Shown here piece by piece: positions 27,229 to 36,871 of a stretch of 64,000 nt of DNA; the stretch's first letter is position 1, and each line of letters begins with the position of its first letter. Position numbers and translations under genes: made by a program. The DNA is taken from positions 620,001 through 684,000 of the forward strand of contig CAWGST010000001.1 of assembly GCA_963825315.1 (NCBI GenBank). Direction: 5' to 3'. Source of the stretch: DASRLE01 sp963825315. GTDB taxonomy: Bacteria > Verrucomicrobiota > Verrucomicrobiia > Limisphaerales > Palsa-1400. The notes below the pieces were generated by a model. The model had not been told where the DNA came from, searched no databases, and saw nothing but the letters and a program-made list of their open reading frames with translations.

Positions 27229-28888
27229 CAGCCTGTCGGACTTGACCAGAAGCATTTTTTCTGGATTTCGCGTAATCTGCTATTGGAGCCTGTAGCACGG
27301 AGTTGACGAATTCGAAAAGACCAGTTGGATCGGACCAATAGAGTCCGGGAGGGGTGTCAATCGAAGGTCCGATTAAATTTGTGTTCCGCCCGGCCTTTCC
27401 CCTCGGATTTTTCAGCCGGAGCGGGCCAGTTTCACTCCCGCTCGCAAGATGTGTAACCGTTTGAGGTTGTAGGCGACGCAGACCCACTGCCATTCCAGCC
27501 CGACCTTTTCCAGTCCGCGCAGCAGAAATTGCCGGAATCCCATCACGCTCTTGATGATGCCAAAGACCGGTTCCACCGTCTGCTGCCGCAATTTGTACTT
27601 GGCTTTGCCATCCTTCGTTTTCAGCCGGTGCTTCATCACCTCGCTCAACCCGGCTCCCGGGGCGGCGCCGCCGGCTCATCCTTCTTTTCCAGATCGCTGA
27701 CGGTGCGATGGTGTTCTTTCTTTTCTAACGCCGCATAGACGGTCGTCCCGGTAGGTTGGCCTGTGGGTGTTTGTTCCACGGCACGCACCGCCGCTTCGCT
27801 GTAAAATCCGCTGTCGGCCAAAACGTCCGCGACCGATTCCACCGGGGCGGCCACCGCCGCCACAGTGGGGGCCAGTTCCTGTTTGTCGTTGCACGCCTGG
27901 CTGACTCGCTCTCCCACGATCAAGCGGCTGTCTACTTCCACGGCCGCTTGGGCGTTGTAGCTCTGCTCAAAATGTGGGCCGCTGCCCGCTTTCATGATCC
28001 GGCTCTGCGGGTCGGTGAAATTATATTGATCGCTGGGACCGGGTTCGGGCGTCGGCGCTTTGGGTGGTTGGCCGCGGATTCCTTCACCCCGTTTTTCTTT
28101 GGCGGCCCGCTCGGCCAGTTTCTTCTCGTGTTCGGCCAACTCGATGGCGTGGCGCGCCTGGGCCCGGGCTTCAATCTCGGCCCGCGCTTTTTGCAGCGCG
28201 GCTTTGCGCTCCTGGCGGCGGGTGATTTCTTCGGGAATACTCAGCCCGTCTTGCAACGGCGTGCTGTCGGCCTGCTCGGCTTTGGCCATCAGTTCCTTGA
28301 CCTCCAGGTCCAGTTGTTCGATGGTTTTGCCCGCGTGTTCGTAGCTGACGGCGGAGTGCTTGCTGGCATTGGCCATCACCTTGGTCCCGTCCACGGCCAC
28401 AGTGATTTGACCGACCTGCAAAAACTTCAATGCCTGCGCCATCTCCAACACCCGCACAAAGGCCTCTTGCAGCAGCGCTTTGTTTTCGCGCCGGAAAGTG
28501 CAAATCGTGTCGTGGTCCGGATGGGTGTCTCCGCAAATCATCCGCACCGGCACACTGTCGTAAGTCGCCTGTTCGATCCGCCGCGAACTGAAAAGCCCGG
28601 TGGCGTAGCAATACAGCAACAGGGCCAAAAGCATGCGGGGTGGATATTGTTCGCTGCCCGTGCCCCTTTCGTTGACCTTGATTCGGCGCAAATCCATCTC
28701 CTCAACGGCGTCCAGAATGAAATGCGCCAGATGGTCTGCCGGCACCCAATCGCGCAGATTCGGGGGCAGGATCAGCGGTGTGTCGTAATCAACAGTGATA
28801 AAGCGTGCAGCCATACTTGACTGATGCCCTCTGGCCCTTTCACGTTCAAACTTTCTGAAAAAACCTTCGCTCTAAGTCCGACAGGCTG
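27229..28888 (-). mobile_element. IS1182-family insertion sequence, 1660 bp
   Basis: Inverted ends CAGCCTGTCGGACTT at 27229-27243 and 28874-28888, continued imperfectly inward. The 4-base CTAG is duplicated at 27225-27228 and 28889-28892. The left CTAG uses the last base of the IS630 element and its TA duplication, so this element came second. Confidence 0.85.
27412..28814 (-). CDS. IS1182 transposase, frameshifted near its 3' end
   Basis: Starts MAARFITVDYDTPLILPPNL with the DUF772-type N-terminal domain (HFILDAVEEMDLRRI, then MLLALLLYCYATGLFSSRRIE and CGDTHPDHDTICTFRR). The DDE region has TVAVDGTKVMANAS (Asp), VLADSGFYSE (Asp) and, in the next frame, QQTVEPVFGIIKSVMGFRQF (Glu). The change of frame lies near 27645-27665 in G/C-rich sequence; one base appears to be missing and there is no slippery A run. 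The joined product is about 467 residues. As read it may be inactive; alternatively the base is a consensus error. Confidence 0.8.
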
Positions 28889-28892
28889 CTAG

Positions 28893-29194
28893 GCAGACGG
28901 GTTCTTGGAAGCAATCACAAGGATATTCTGCGTATTCTGTATTCTGCGGTTAAGAACATTGGAGAGCTTCAGGCCAGCCGAGCCAAGAGCCTGATCAGAT
29001 GGCTCATTTTATACAGCTTCTGAGGCACCGAAAGACGAAAACCAGCAACATGTTGCCACCTGTTGCCGCTGTGTTGCCAACCGAAAAGCTCAACGAAACC
29101 CCTGTAAAATGAGGCTTGTTGCCGTGTTGCCGATTTTCCAGACTTATGTATCAATCGTGCGTTTCCTGCCATTCTTCGCTTCAGACAATAAATG
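28893..29194. other. Intergenic stretch with GTTGCC clusters
   Basis: No gene is supported. Bases 28921-28955 hold imperfect TATTCTG repeats. Between 29049 and 29135 the motif TGTTGCC recurs five times. The block 29116-29137 is the exact reverse complement of 43479-43500. Confidence 0.55.
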
Positions 29195-30325
29195 TCACAC
29201 CTCCAACACCTTCTCGAACTTGGTCAGGTTCCGCGCCCCATTAGGCGTGACGGCGACAACGTCCTCCAGGCGGACTCCGCCTATTTGCGGATAATAAAGC
29301 CCCGGTTCCACCGTCACAACGTGGCCGGCCTTGAGCACATCGTTGGAAGTGAGGCTGATGCGGGGAGCTTCATGGATTTCCATGCCCAAGCCGTGCCCGG
29401 TGCCATGAAAGAAGCCTTGCATGCGGCCATTTTTCCTGCCGGTCTTGTAGCCCTCGCTCTCAAAAAAAGACTGAATGGCCCGGTGAATGTCGGACGCGCG
29501 CGCCCCGCAAAGTATTTTCTCGAAGGCCATTTCCTGGCCGCGCGCCACCGTGTCATATAATCGCCGGACGGCTTCGCTGGCCCGGCCCCTGACGACCGTT
29601 CGCGTAATGTCGCCAAAGTACCCGGTCTTTTGCGAGCGCGGAAAAACATCGAGGATGATGGGTTCATGGGCGCGCAAGGCGCCGTGTCCCGGCTCATGCG
29701 GATCGCAGGCCTGGCGGCCGCCCGCGACGATGGTATGGCTGGCCAGCCCGCCGGCCTGGAGGATGGCGATGTCAATGATGGCGCGCAGTTTTTCACTGGT
29801 CAGCGGCGCGCCGTGATAAGTCAGCTTCCGGTCCCGTCCCACCTTGGCCGTTTTCAAGGCGAAGAGGCCCTCGGCCAGTCCGACCTCGGCCATCATGAGG
29901 GCGCCGCTGATTTTTTTGACCTCGTCGGCCCGCTTGAATTCCCGCTGCGGGAAGATGCCCCCTTTTTTGACCCGGACTTTGATTTTGTAATTGCGCAATT
30001 CACGGGCCAGGCTGAAGGGAAAACTGGCCGGAACAAAAATTTTGCGCAGCCGCCTTTCGCGCATCAGCAAATTGATGACGGCGGCCAGGCCGGGGCGCTT
30101 GACCCGGCGGCGCAGTTTTTCGACGCATTGGTTGTAGGAGAGGATGCGGCAATGCCGGGCTTTTTTTCGCGCCCGGTCAATTTCCAGATCGCTCATCACG
30201 ACGTGGCAGTGGCCGTCGCAACGAAAATAAATGAAAGGATCGGGCACAAACATGCCGACGGCGTAGAGCATGTTCGCGTCGTGCTCGCTGTCCGCGACGA
30301 TCAATATATTTTCAGATTCGCTCAT
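29195..30325 (-). CDS. M24-family metallopeptidase (Xaa-Pro aminopeptidase-like)
   Basis: 376 residues with a creatinase-like N-terminal domain and a pita-bread catalytic domain. All five metal ligands are present: Asp226 (ILDVFP), Asp239 (FGDITRTV), His311 (FFHGTGHGLGMEIHE), Glu340 (TVEPGLYY) and Glu354 (GGVRLEDVV). This is the pattern of Xaa-Pro aminopeptidases and dipeptidases, which remove N-terminal residues before proline in the cytoplasm. No signal peptide. It follows SppA on the same strand after 146 bases, long enough for its own promoter. Confidence 0.85.
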   Translation of the reverse strand: MSESENILIVADSEHDANMLYAVGMFVPDPFIYFRCDGHCHVVMSDLEIDRARKKARHCRILSYNQCVEKLRRRVKRPGLAAVINLLMRERRLRKIFVPASFPFSLARELRNYKIKVRVKKGGIFPQREFKRADEVKKISGALMMAEVGLAEGLFALKTAKVGRDRKLTYHGAPLTSEKLRAIIDIAILQAGGLASHTIVAGGRQACDPHEPGHGALRAHEPIILDVFPRSQKTGYFGDITRTVVRGRASEAVRRLYDTVARGQEMAFEKILCGARASDIHRAIQSFFESEGYKTGRKNGRMQGFFHGTGHGLGMEIHEAPRISLTSNDVLKAGHVVTVEPGLYYPQIGGVRLEDVVAVTPNGARNLTKFEKVLEV

Positions 30326-30471
30326 GGTTTGTGAAACGGCGCGGGAGGCACCAGATTGGCAGATGGTATGTTTGGTTTGGCAGATGACATTTTTGCTTGG
30401 ATGAAATCAAAACAATTTCGGCCCGCGGACGCAACATCATTCCGGCGCGCCCAATCCCGCCGCCAGCCTCC

Positions 30472-31650
30472 TCAATGCAAAACAGCCGTGGGCAGGATGT
30501 AATAAGGCCGGCCCGCTTCCAACTGCGGCGGCCCAATGCCCAAATCAACCTTGAGCGCGGGGACATCGGACTTGCCAAAGAGATGCGACAGAACCGATTG
30601 AAAATCGAAAATGACGCGGTACTCAACCAGCGAAGCGCTGGGGATGCTGGCCAGTTTTTCCGCGCGCTTGACGGCGGCGTCAAAATTGCCCAGTTCATCG
30701 ACGAACCCCAGTTCCAGGGCGCGCTGGCCGGAAAGAACGCGCCCATCGGCGTAATCCTGCCAATTCTCCACCAGGGCTTTGCCCTTGCCATCGTTCTCGT
30801 CCGCCGCATGTGTTCGTCCCGTTTTGACCACATTCTTGAATTTGTTGTAGGTTTCGTCAATGAGCGACTGCACCATCTGGTCCTCTTCCTGGCGGGTTTT
30901 TTGTTCCTCGGGCGAAAGCTTGTCGGTGTCGGGCTCCCGTTCGCCGCTCAACATATCCTTGAAGCGGCCGCTCTTGAAGACGTGCGGACGGATGCCGACT
31001 TTGTTCATTAATCCGCGGTAATTCCAAGTGTCGATGATCACGCCGATGCTGCCCGTGAGGGTCAGTTCGTTGGCGACGATCCAGCGGCAGGGCGCGGAAA
31101 TATAATAGCCTCCCGAGGCGGCCAGGGCGCCCATCGAGGCTACCACCGGCTTGTGCGACTTCTCCTGGAAATTTTTGATCGCGGTATTGATGTCGTCCGA
31201 GGCCAGAACCTCGCCCCCGGGGGAATTGACCTTGAGAACGACGGCTTTGACATACTTGTCGCGTTCGGCGGTCTTCAACTCTTCGGAAATGAATTCCACC
31301 AGGTTCATGCTCGAATTATCCACGTCCCGGCTCGTGATAATGCCATCCACGCTGATGACCGCTATTTTGTTGTCGCCATTCGTCGGCTCAACCACGACCT
31401 CTTCCAAAGCGCGGCTCCGATCTGTCATCGCCCGGCCGCGGGGCGTGACGGCATGGGAAAAGATCAGCACCCGGCTGAAAAGGCTCAGGCAAAGCAGCGC
31501 CAGAAAGACGATGGCAAGAATTCTCCAGACGGAGCTGCAGCCCGGCCGGCTCGCGGGCGGAGCGGAAATGATCGGCGGCGGCGCCAACGGTGGAGGCGGA
31601 GCAGCCGGCGGTGGCGGAGGAGGCAGATGCGGTGGCGGTTGATCATCCAT
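30472..31650 (-). CDS. sppA: Signal peptide peptidase SppA (S49), short form
   Basis: 392 residues. A proline-rich cytoplasmic N-terminus (residues 5-37) is followed by one membrane helix (IFLALLCLSLFSRVLIF region) and the S49 domain. The nucleophile is Ser179 in GALAASGGYYISA and the general-base lysine is in VFKSGRFKDM (Lys226/Lys231). NSPGG at 142-146 is the conserved oxyanion turn. Its size fits the single-domain SppA forms found outside enterobacteria. It cuts leftover signal peptides in the membrane. It lies 53 bases after the squalene-hopene cyclase gene and may share its transcript. Confidence 0.9.
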   Translation of the reverse strand: MDDQPPPHLPPPPPPAAPPPPLAPPPIISAPPASRPGCSSVWRILAIVFLALLCLSLFSRVLIFSHAVTPRGRAMTDRSRALEEVVVEPTNGDNKIAVISVDGIITSRDVDNSSMNLVEFISEELKTAERDKYVKAVVLKVNSPGGEVLASDDINTAIKNFQEKSHKPVVASMGALAASGGYYISAPCRWIVANELTLTGSIGVIIDTWNYRGLMNKVGIRPHVFKSGRFKDMLSGEREPDTDKLSPEEQKTRQEEDQMVQSLIDETYNKFKNVVKTGRTHAADENDGKGKALVENWQDYADGRVLSGQRALELGFVDELGNFDAAVKRAEKLASIPSASLVEYRVIFDFQSVLSHLFGKSDVPALKVDLGIGPPQLEAGRPYYILPTAVLH

Positions 31651-31703
31651 AACAGCCGCAAATTACCGCATCACCCCGTGACGGGCAAGACAGATAGTTC
31701 TCA

Positions 31704-33740
31704 TCAACCTGCGCACACTGCCGCGGCCGCTGGCTGTTGTGCCCGATCAGGCTCGCCCCGAAGAACGCGGGGCAGCATGTTTCGATAGGTCGCCAGGGCC
31801 AGCAGCGGCCAACTGTTCCGATACATGTCATACTTCAAATAAAACACCTTCGGAAATCCCGTCCCGGTCGCCTCGGTTTCGCTCCAGGTGCCGTCGTCAT
31901 TTTGCGCGCGGACGAGGTGCTCGATGCCATTTTGCAGGCTGGGCCGGTGCGGATCGTCGAAGGCGCAAAGGCCCATCACGGCCCAGGCGGTTTGCGAAGC
32001 GGTGCTCGGCCCCTGGCCCTTGAAAACCGGGTCGTCGTAGGTGTTGCAACGCTCCCCCCACCCCCCGTCCTCGTGCTGCACGCTTTCCAGCCAGTCCCGC
32101 GCCTTCAGAATCCACGGCTCCGACATGTCCAGGCCGAGGGCGCGCAGGGAGCGCAGGACCTGCCAGGTTCCGTAGATATAATTGACTCCCCAGCGCCCGT
32201 ACCACGAGCCGTCGGCTTCCTGCCGGCTGCGCACGAATTCCAGCGCCTTTTGCACGTGCGGCTCTTCCACGGTGAAATTCTCGTAGCCCAGCAGTTCCAG
32301 GATGCGGGCGGTGATGTCCGCGCACTCCGGGTCCAGCATGGCGTTGTGATCGGCGAAGGGCACCTTTTCCAAAATGCCTTTGGTGCAATCCTTGTCGAAG
32401 GAGGCCCAGCCGCCGTCTTTGCATTGGAAGGTCAGCATCCAGTCCAGGCCGCGCTGGAAGCAGGCGTCGCGCCGCGGCGGATTGGACGTCGGTATCTTGC
32501 GCAGGGCCAGCAGGACCATGGCGGTGTCGTCCACGTCCGGGTTCCATTTGTTGTTGAATTCAAAGACCCATCCGCTCGGTTCCACCTGCGTCCGGTTTTT
32601 GTAATGCCAGTCCCCGCGGAAACGGACTTCCCGGGCCATCAGCCATTCGCAGGCCTTGACCAGCGCGGGATGATCGCTGGCCAGCCCCGACTCGTGCAAT
32701 GCGACGGTGACAATGGCCGTGTCCCAAACCGGCGATAGACACGGCTCGATGCGGACGTCGTGTTCGGTTTGGTGTTCGAGCTTTTTCAATTCCTCTTCGC
32801 AACGGCGGACGAGCGGATGGTCGTCCGGGTAGCCGAGGGCTTTGAACGCGATCAACGAGTTGAGCACGCCCGGAAAAATGGCGGCCAGGCCGTCGCTGCC
32901 TTCAAAGCGGGCCACCATCCATTCCTCCGCCTTTTTGAGGGCGCGCTTGCGGAAGGGATGGATGTTGCGTTTGGCAAAATGCTCGGCGAATCTATTCACG
33001 CTGTCCACCCAGATGAAAAAATTGCGCCAGGTGAAGCGTTGCGGGTCGCGCGGCAGCAGGAGATCGCGCTCGTGAAAACCGAGCGGGTACAATTCATGCA
33101 GCGTGGCTCCGCCGCGCAGTGAACGGGTCGGTTTGAAATGGTTGATGATCGAAAGCGGCACGATCATCGAGCGGCTCCAGGAGCTCATCTCGTTGAAATT
33201 GACGTAGAACCATTTTCCAATGAGCATGACTTCGCAGGGAATGGTCGGCACGTATTCCCAGGGGAACAGGCCGAGCACGGCGAGATAGAGTTTGGAAAAG
33301 GTGTTCAGGCGCGGAATCCCGCCCAGGCTCAGGGCCGTTTGGCGCGCGCGCAACATGCGCGGGTCGGTCATCGGCACCCCGGCCAGTTTCAGCGCCAGAT
33401 AAGCCTTGACCGTGGCGTTGATTTCCGCCGGGCCGCCCGGATAAATATTCCAGCCGCCGGTCGGAACCTGCATCGCGAAAAGATGATTGACCGCTTTCCG
33501 CTGCCAATTTTCATCCACGCTGCCGTTCCAATGATTGTAAGCCACCACATCCGCCACCAGGGTGCAATCAACCATTAACTCGCCGATCCAATAGCCCTCC
33601 GGCTTCTGTTCGCCGAGCAGGTAATTTTGCGACCGGGCGATGGCGGTTTCCAAATCCGGCAGAGTGAACGAATCCAAATCCGGCGCCTGCGGAGCCGTGA
33701 CCGTCTGACCGTTGTCTAAAGCATAAGCAGACACGCGCAT
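31704..33740 (-). CDS. shc: Squalene-hopene cyclase
   Basis: 678 residues from ATG 33740. The acid motif is DVDD at residues 402-405 (NPDVDDTAMV), which protonates squalene. Several QW-type repeats are visible (QEADGSWYGRWGVNYIYGTW, QHEDGGWGERC, QNDDGTWSE, QCKDGGWASFD). The NYLLGEQKPEGYWIGEL opening is typical. The enzyme cyclises squalene to hopene or hopanol on the membrane, giving hopanoids. The frame is open 30 codons further upstream but that part lies in the end of the permease gene. It follows the permease after 31 bases, so it is very likely the last or next-to-last gene of the ABC-transporter operon. Confidence 0.95.
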   Translation of the reverse strand: MRVSAYALDNGQTVTAPQAPDLDSFTLPDLETAIARSQNYLLGEQKPEGYWIGELMVDCTLVADVVAYNHWNGSVDENWQRKAVNHLFAMQVPTGGWNIYPGGPAEINATVKAYLALKLAGVPMTDPRMLRARQTALSLGGIPRLNTFSKLYLAVLGLFPWEYVPTIPCEVMLIGKWFYVNFNEMSSWSRSMIVPLSIINHFKPTRSLRGGATLHELYPLGFHERDLLLPRDPQRFTWRNFFIWVDSVNRFAEHFAKRNIHPFRKRALKKAEEWMVARFEGSDGLAAIFPGVLNSLIAFKALGYPDDHPLVRRCEEELKKLEHQTEHDVRIEPCLSPVWDTAIVTVALHESGLASDHPALVKACEWLMAREVRFRGDWHYKNRTQVEPSGWVFEFNNKWNPDVDDTAMVLLALRKIPTSNPPRRDACFQRGLDWMLTFQCKDGGWASFDKDCTKGILEKVPFADHNAMLDPECADITARILELLGYENFTVEEPHVQKALEFVRSRQEADGSWYGRWGVNYIYGTWQVLRSLRALGLDMSEPWILKARDWLESVQHEDGGWGERCNTYDDPVFKGQGPSTASQTAWAVMGLCAFDDPHRPSLQNGIEHLVRAQNDDGTWSETEATGTGFPKVFYLKYDMYRNSWPLLALATYRNMLPRVLRGEPDRAQQPAAAAVCAG

Positions 33741-33771
33741 AAAATGCACGGCGGCTCTTGATCTGTAAAGC

Positions 33772-34953
33772 TTATTTCCGCGACTCGGAGGCGGGGAGAT
33801 ATTCCATAAAGTTGAACAATGCGGCAGCAAGGCTCAGGAACAGAATTGGAGCGATGACCAGCGCGCAAATCGAGAGCCAGGTTCCCTCGCTGGGCCAGTC
33901 ATAGATGGATTGCAAGGCTCCATTATGAGACAGCAGTGTTTTTAAATGGCGCATGAGGGAAAGGGTGTTGATGTTGGTGGGAATCCGGCCGATGCCCATT
34001 TCTATGATTCCGCCATAGACCAACGCAATGGCCATGTAGCGGCTGGTCATTTGCCCCAAAAAACTCCCCAGAGCGCTCCAGGCGGGCACGGCCAGCAATT
34101 GCGCCGCCACAAAAAGAGGCAGCAACGCCCCCAACTCTGGAATCTGCCGCCCGGCGCCGACGCCGAAAAGCAGGAGCGTCTCCGTCAATAAGAGAATTTG
34201 CAGCCAGGCAAGTTGAGAAAGATACTTGACGCACAATAACCGCGCGCGGCTGACCGGGCGGGTCACCAGGAAACCCAGGGTGTCGGCCTGCAATTCGTCG
34301 CGCATGAGCGCTCCGCAGCCCCGCACACAGGTCAGTGGCAGAATGATGAAAAAGTAAACATCGACCAGCCAGTGATAAAACGGCGCGGTCCGGCTCCAGG
34401 TTTCCTGATGGGTGTTGATCAACGCCTCCATCCGCCTCCGGTTGTCTGCTTCGAAGGACTTAAACTTGGCGAATTGTGACTCGTCGAGCACATCCTGCGC
34501 GCGGCGCAGAATCCGCTCCGCGCAGTTTGCGGCGGCATCGTGCTGCCGCTTCGATCGAAGCTCCGCATTTTCCTCGGATTGAGTCCCGGCCAGTTCCTTT
34601 TCTGTGGTCGCATATTCTTCCGCGATGATGCGGGTGAGATCAATCTTTTGTTGCGGTTGAAGTGGCGACTGGGAATCTTGCAGCCGCTTGGCGAGCTTGT
34701 CCAGTTGCGGCGCCGCCAGATGGTCAAGCGGGGAATGCCGCCTGGCCCATGTTTCGGGCGACTGCGTCGTAATGTAAACCAGGCACGGCAAAACAACCAA
34801 GGCGGCCACACGCCCCGGCAAACGCCGCCAGGACAACTGGCTTCTCCACGTCAACAGCCAGATGCCGCGCAACGCGCCGGCAAAGCCGGGATGCGCGGCG
34901 ATCTTTTCCCCGCGCGCGCCCGGAGGCAATGGTGGTGGTTCCCTCTCCGTCAT
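33772..34953 (-). CDS. ABC-2 type transporter permease (second pair)
   Basis: 393 residues. A first membrane helix (VAALVVLPCLVYITTQ) is followed by a long soluble loop (about 70-185) rich in charged helices, then five or six further helices (VYFFIILPLTCVRG, LAWLQILLLTETLLLFGVG, LICALVIAPILFLSLAAALF). The text LQADTLGFLVTRPVSRARLLCVKYL is typical of ABC-2 permeases. Its ATG overlaps the ATPase stop by four bases. A fragment of this gene's 3' part exists in damaged form at 49815-49931. Confidence 0.8.
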   Translation of the reverse strand: MTEREPPPLPPGARGEKIAAHPGFAGALRGIWLLTWRSQLSWRRLPGRVAALVVLPCLVYITTQSPETWARRHSPLDHLAAPQLDKLAKRLQDSQSPLQPQQKIDLTRIIAEEYATTEKELAGTQSEENAELRSKRQHDAAANCAERILRRAQDVLDESQFAKFKSFEADNRRRMEALINTHQETWSRTAPFYHWLVDVYFFIILPLTCVRGCGALMRDELQADTLGFLVTRPVSRARLLCVKYLSQLAWLQILLLTETLLLFGVGAGRQIPELGALLPLFVAAQLLAVPAWSALGSFLGQMTSRYMAIALVYGGIIEMGIGRIPTNINTLSLMRHLKTLLSHNGALQSIYDWPSEGTWLSICALVIAPILFLSLAAALFNFMEYLPASESRK

Positions 34954-35879
34954 GTTGTTGTCACCTTGTCATAAATGTTTTTGAGCGACCTGCTTTTACT
35001 GCGGATGGATTGCACCGTCACCTGGCTGTCCAGGAGCAGTTCAAGCCAGCGTTCGTAAAACGAGGTGGCGTCCTTGACCCGGATGTGGAGAAAGCCATCG
35101 CCGCCGTCCAGATCGAAGCCGAGCAGGACACCGGCTTCGAACAGGTGGCGCGCCAGTTTTTCCGGGTCGTCGCATTGCACCGCCAGTTCTTCCGACCAAT
35201 CCTTGAGATCACCGCGAACTTCTTTTTGACTGCCGGAGGCGAGGACGCGCCCCCAATTCAAGACGAGGATGTTTTTGCAGAGCGCCTCCAGCTCGCCCAG
35301 AATATGGCTCGAAATAAGTATATTGACCCCGCCGGCGGCCAGTTCCTTGAGCATCTGGGCCATCTCCTGCCGGCCCATCGGGTCGAGGCCGTTCATCGGT
35401 TCATCCAGTACGAGCAACTCAGGCTGATGCACCAGACCCTGGGCCAGTTTGACGCGCTGTTTCATTCCCTTGGAATATTGGCCCATCCGTTTGCCCCAGT
35501 CGTCGCGGGGCAATTTGACCTTGTCCAAAATCATTGCGCACCGCGCCTGCACCGCCTCCTTGGGCAGACCCGACAACAGAGCCAGCCCTCGCAGCCAGTC
35601 CATGGGCCGCAATTCCTTCGGCACGGCCTCGCCTTCGGGACAATGGCCGATGCGCCGCAATAGAGCGGGATTGTTCCAGGGCGACTGGCCAAAAACCCTC
35701 AACTCGCCGGAACTGGGCTGGAGCTGGCCGGTCACGATTTGAATCAGCGTGCTCTTGCCCGCGCCGTTGGGGCCGACCAACCCGGTCAACCCCGTTTCAA
35801 CCTCGAAGCTCACGTTGTTCAGTCCCATGACCATCCCGTACCAACGGCTCAACTCCTGTGCTTTGATGATGGCGCTCAT
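34950..35879 (-). CDS. ABC transporter ATPase (second pair)
   Basis: 309 residues. Walker A GPNGAGKST, signature YSKGMKQRVKLAQ, Walker B LLVLDEP with the following NGLDP and switch histidine in ISSH are all present, so it should hydrolyse ATP. The C-terminal 90 residues form an extra domain seen in ABC-2 exporters. The gene overlaps the permeases at both ends by four bases each. With the neighbouring pair it probably makes one hetero-complex that exports a lipid or polymer. Confidence 0.9.
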   Translation of the reverse strand: MSAIIKAQELSRWYGMVMGLNNVSFEVETGLTGLVGPNGAGKSTLIQIVTGQLQPSSGELRVFGQSPWNNPALLRRIGHCPEGEAVPKELRPMDWLRGLALLSGLPKEAVQARCAMILDKVKLPRDDWGKRMGQYSKGMKQRVKLAQGLVHQPELLVLDEPMNGLDPMGRQEMAQMLKELAAGGVNILISSHILGELEALCKNILVLNWGRVLASGSQKEVRGDLKDWSEELAVQCDDPEKLARHLFEAGVLLGFDLDGGDGFLHIRVKDATSFYERWLELLLDSQVTVQSIRSKSRSLKNIYDKVTTT

Positions 35880-36871
35880 TCCGGGCGGACCCTTTTACGG
35901 ATGACCAATGCGGCGCCGGCCAGCATCAACAACAAAGCCGCAACCGCGCCCCAGATGGTTGGATGGTTCAGGGTCTCCATTGTCTTCTTCGGGATTCCGT
36001 TGAGCATGTTGCCCAGTATGGGGATGTTGTCCTGGGCGGTTTTGACGTCATTGCCCAATCGAAACGTGGCCAGCCTGATTTGTTCCAGATTATAACTAAA
36101 GCTCAAGTGCCGCAGCCACGGTTTGGTGTTGGCGGCAATCGGCTGGATGAAGTATCCGAGCACCCACCACATGAACCAAAGAAACGGCGTGGTTTTTTCC
36201 TTGCTGGAAACCGCCGACACGCCCAACGCCAGCGCGCTGAGGATGCACATGCTGCTCAGGCCGTAAATCAAAATGTTGCCCAGCACCGCCCGCGCGTGCC
36301 AAAAAAACCGCCAGTCCGGCGCCAGTAAATTGCCCATGAACCACGCTGCGCAAAGAGGCCCAAGCCAGGTCAGCGCCAGCAAGCCAAAGGCGGTGCAGAA
36401 TTTCCCCAGCAGATAGTCCCCCCGCGTCACGGCTTTCGACGCATAAATGACAATGGCGCTGCTGGCCAGATCGCGTGTGATCAACAGGGGCATGGCCACG
36501 CCCAGGGCAAATATCCCAACCGGCGTCAGCAATGCGCAACAATAAAAGAAAAACACGTTTTGGGTGGTGCGTACCGAGATTTCCGGATGGTCGTGCAGCC
36601 AGGAGGTCAAGAATTGGGCAAAGGTTTGCAGGGCGGGATTCAATTGCTCCACCCATTTGACCACGATGCTGTCGGGCACCAAAAGCTGGCTGACGATGAA
36701 AAGTGCCGCGACCATCCCCAACCCGGCTCCCCAGCACAAGACGACCAGGCTGCGCAGCACCTTGTTTTGCAGACAGGCGGCCAGCCCGTTTTTGGCAATG
36801 ACCCACCGCCTGGCCCGGAGGCCAACATGGACCCCTTCCCAATGCTGATAATGAATATCATGCAGCGGCAT
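35876..36871 (-). CDS. ABC-2 type transporter permease (first pair)
   Basis: 331 residues with about six membrane helices (LVVLCWGAGLGMVAALFIVS, FFFYCCALLTPVGIFALGVA, FGLLALTWLGPLCAAWFM, ILIYGLSSMCILSALALGVS, FLWFMWWVLGYFIQPIAA, WGAVAALLLMLAGAALVI). LITRDLASSAIVIYASKAVTRGDYLLGKF is the cytoplasmic coupling region. It overlaps the upstream ATPase by 14 bases and the downstream one by four. No substrate hint in the sequence; the shared operon with shc suggests a membrane lipid. Confidence 0.8.
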   Translation of the reverse strand: MPLHDIHYQHWEGVHVGLRARRWVIAKNGLAACLQNKVLRSLVVLCWGAGLGMVAALFIVSQLLVPDSIVVKWVEQLNPALQTFAQFLTSWLHDHPEISVRTTQNVFFFYCCALLTPVGIFALGVAMPLLITRDLASSAIVIYASKAVTRGDYLLGKFCTAFGLLALTWLGPLCAAWFMGNLLAPDWRFFWHARAVLGNILIYGLSSMCILSALALGVSAVSSKEKTTPFLWFMWWVLGYFIQPIAANTKPWLRHLSFSYNLEQIRLATFRLGNDVKTAQDNIPILGNMLNGIPKKTMETLNHPTIWGAVAALLLMLAGAALVIRKRVRPE

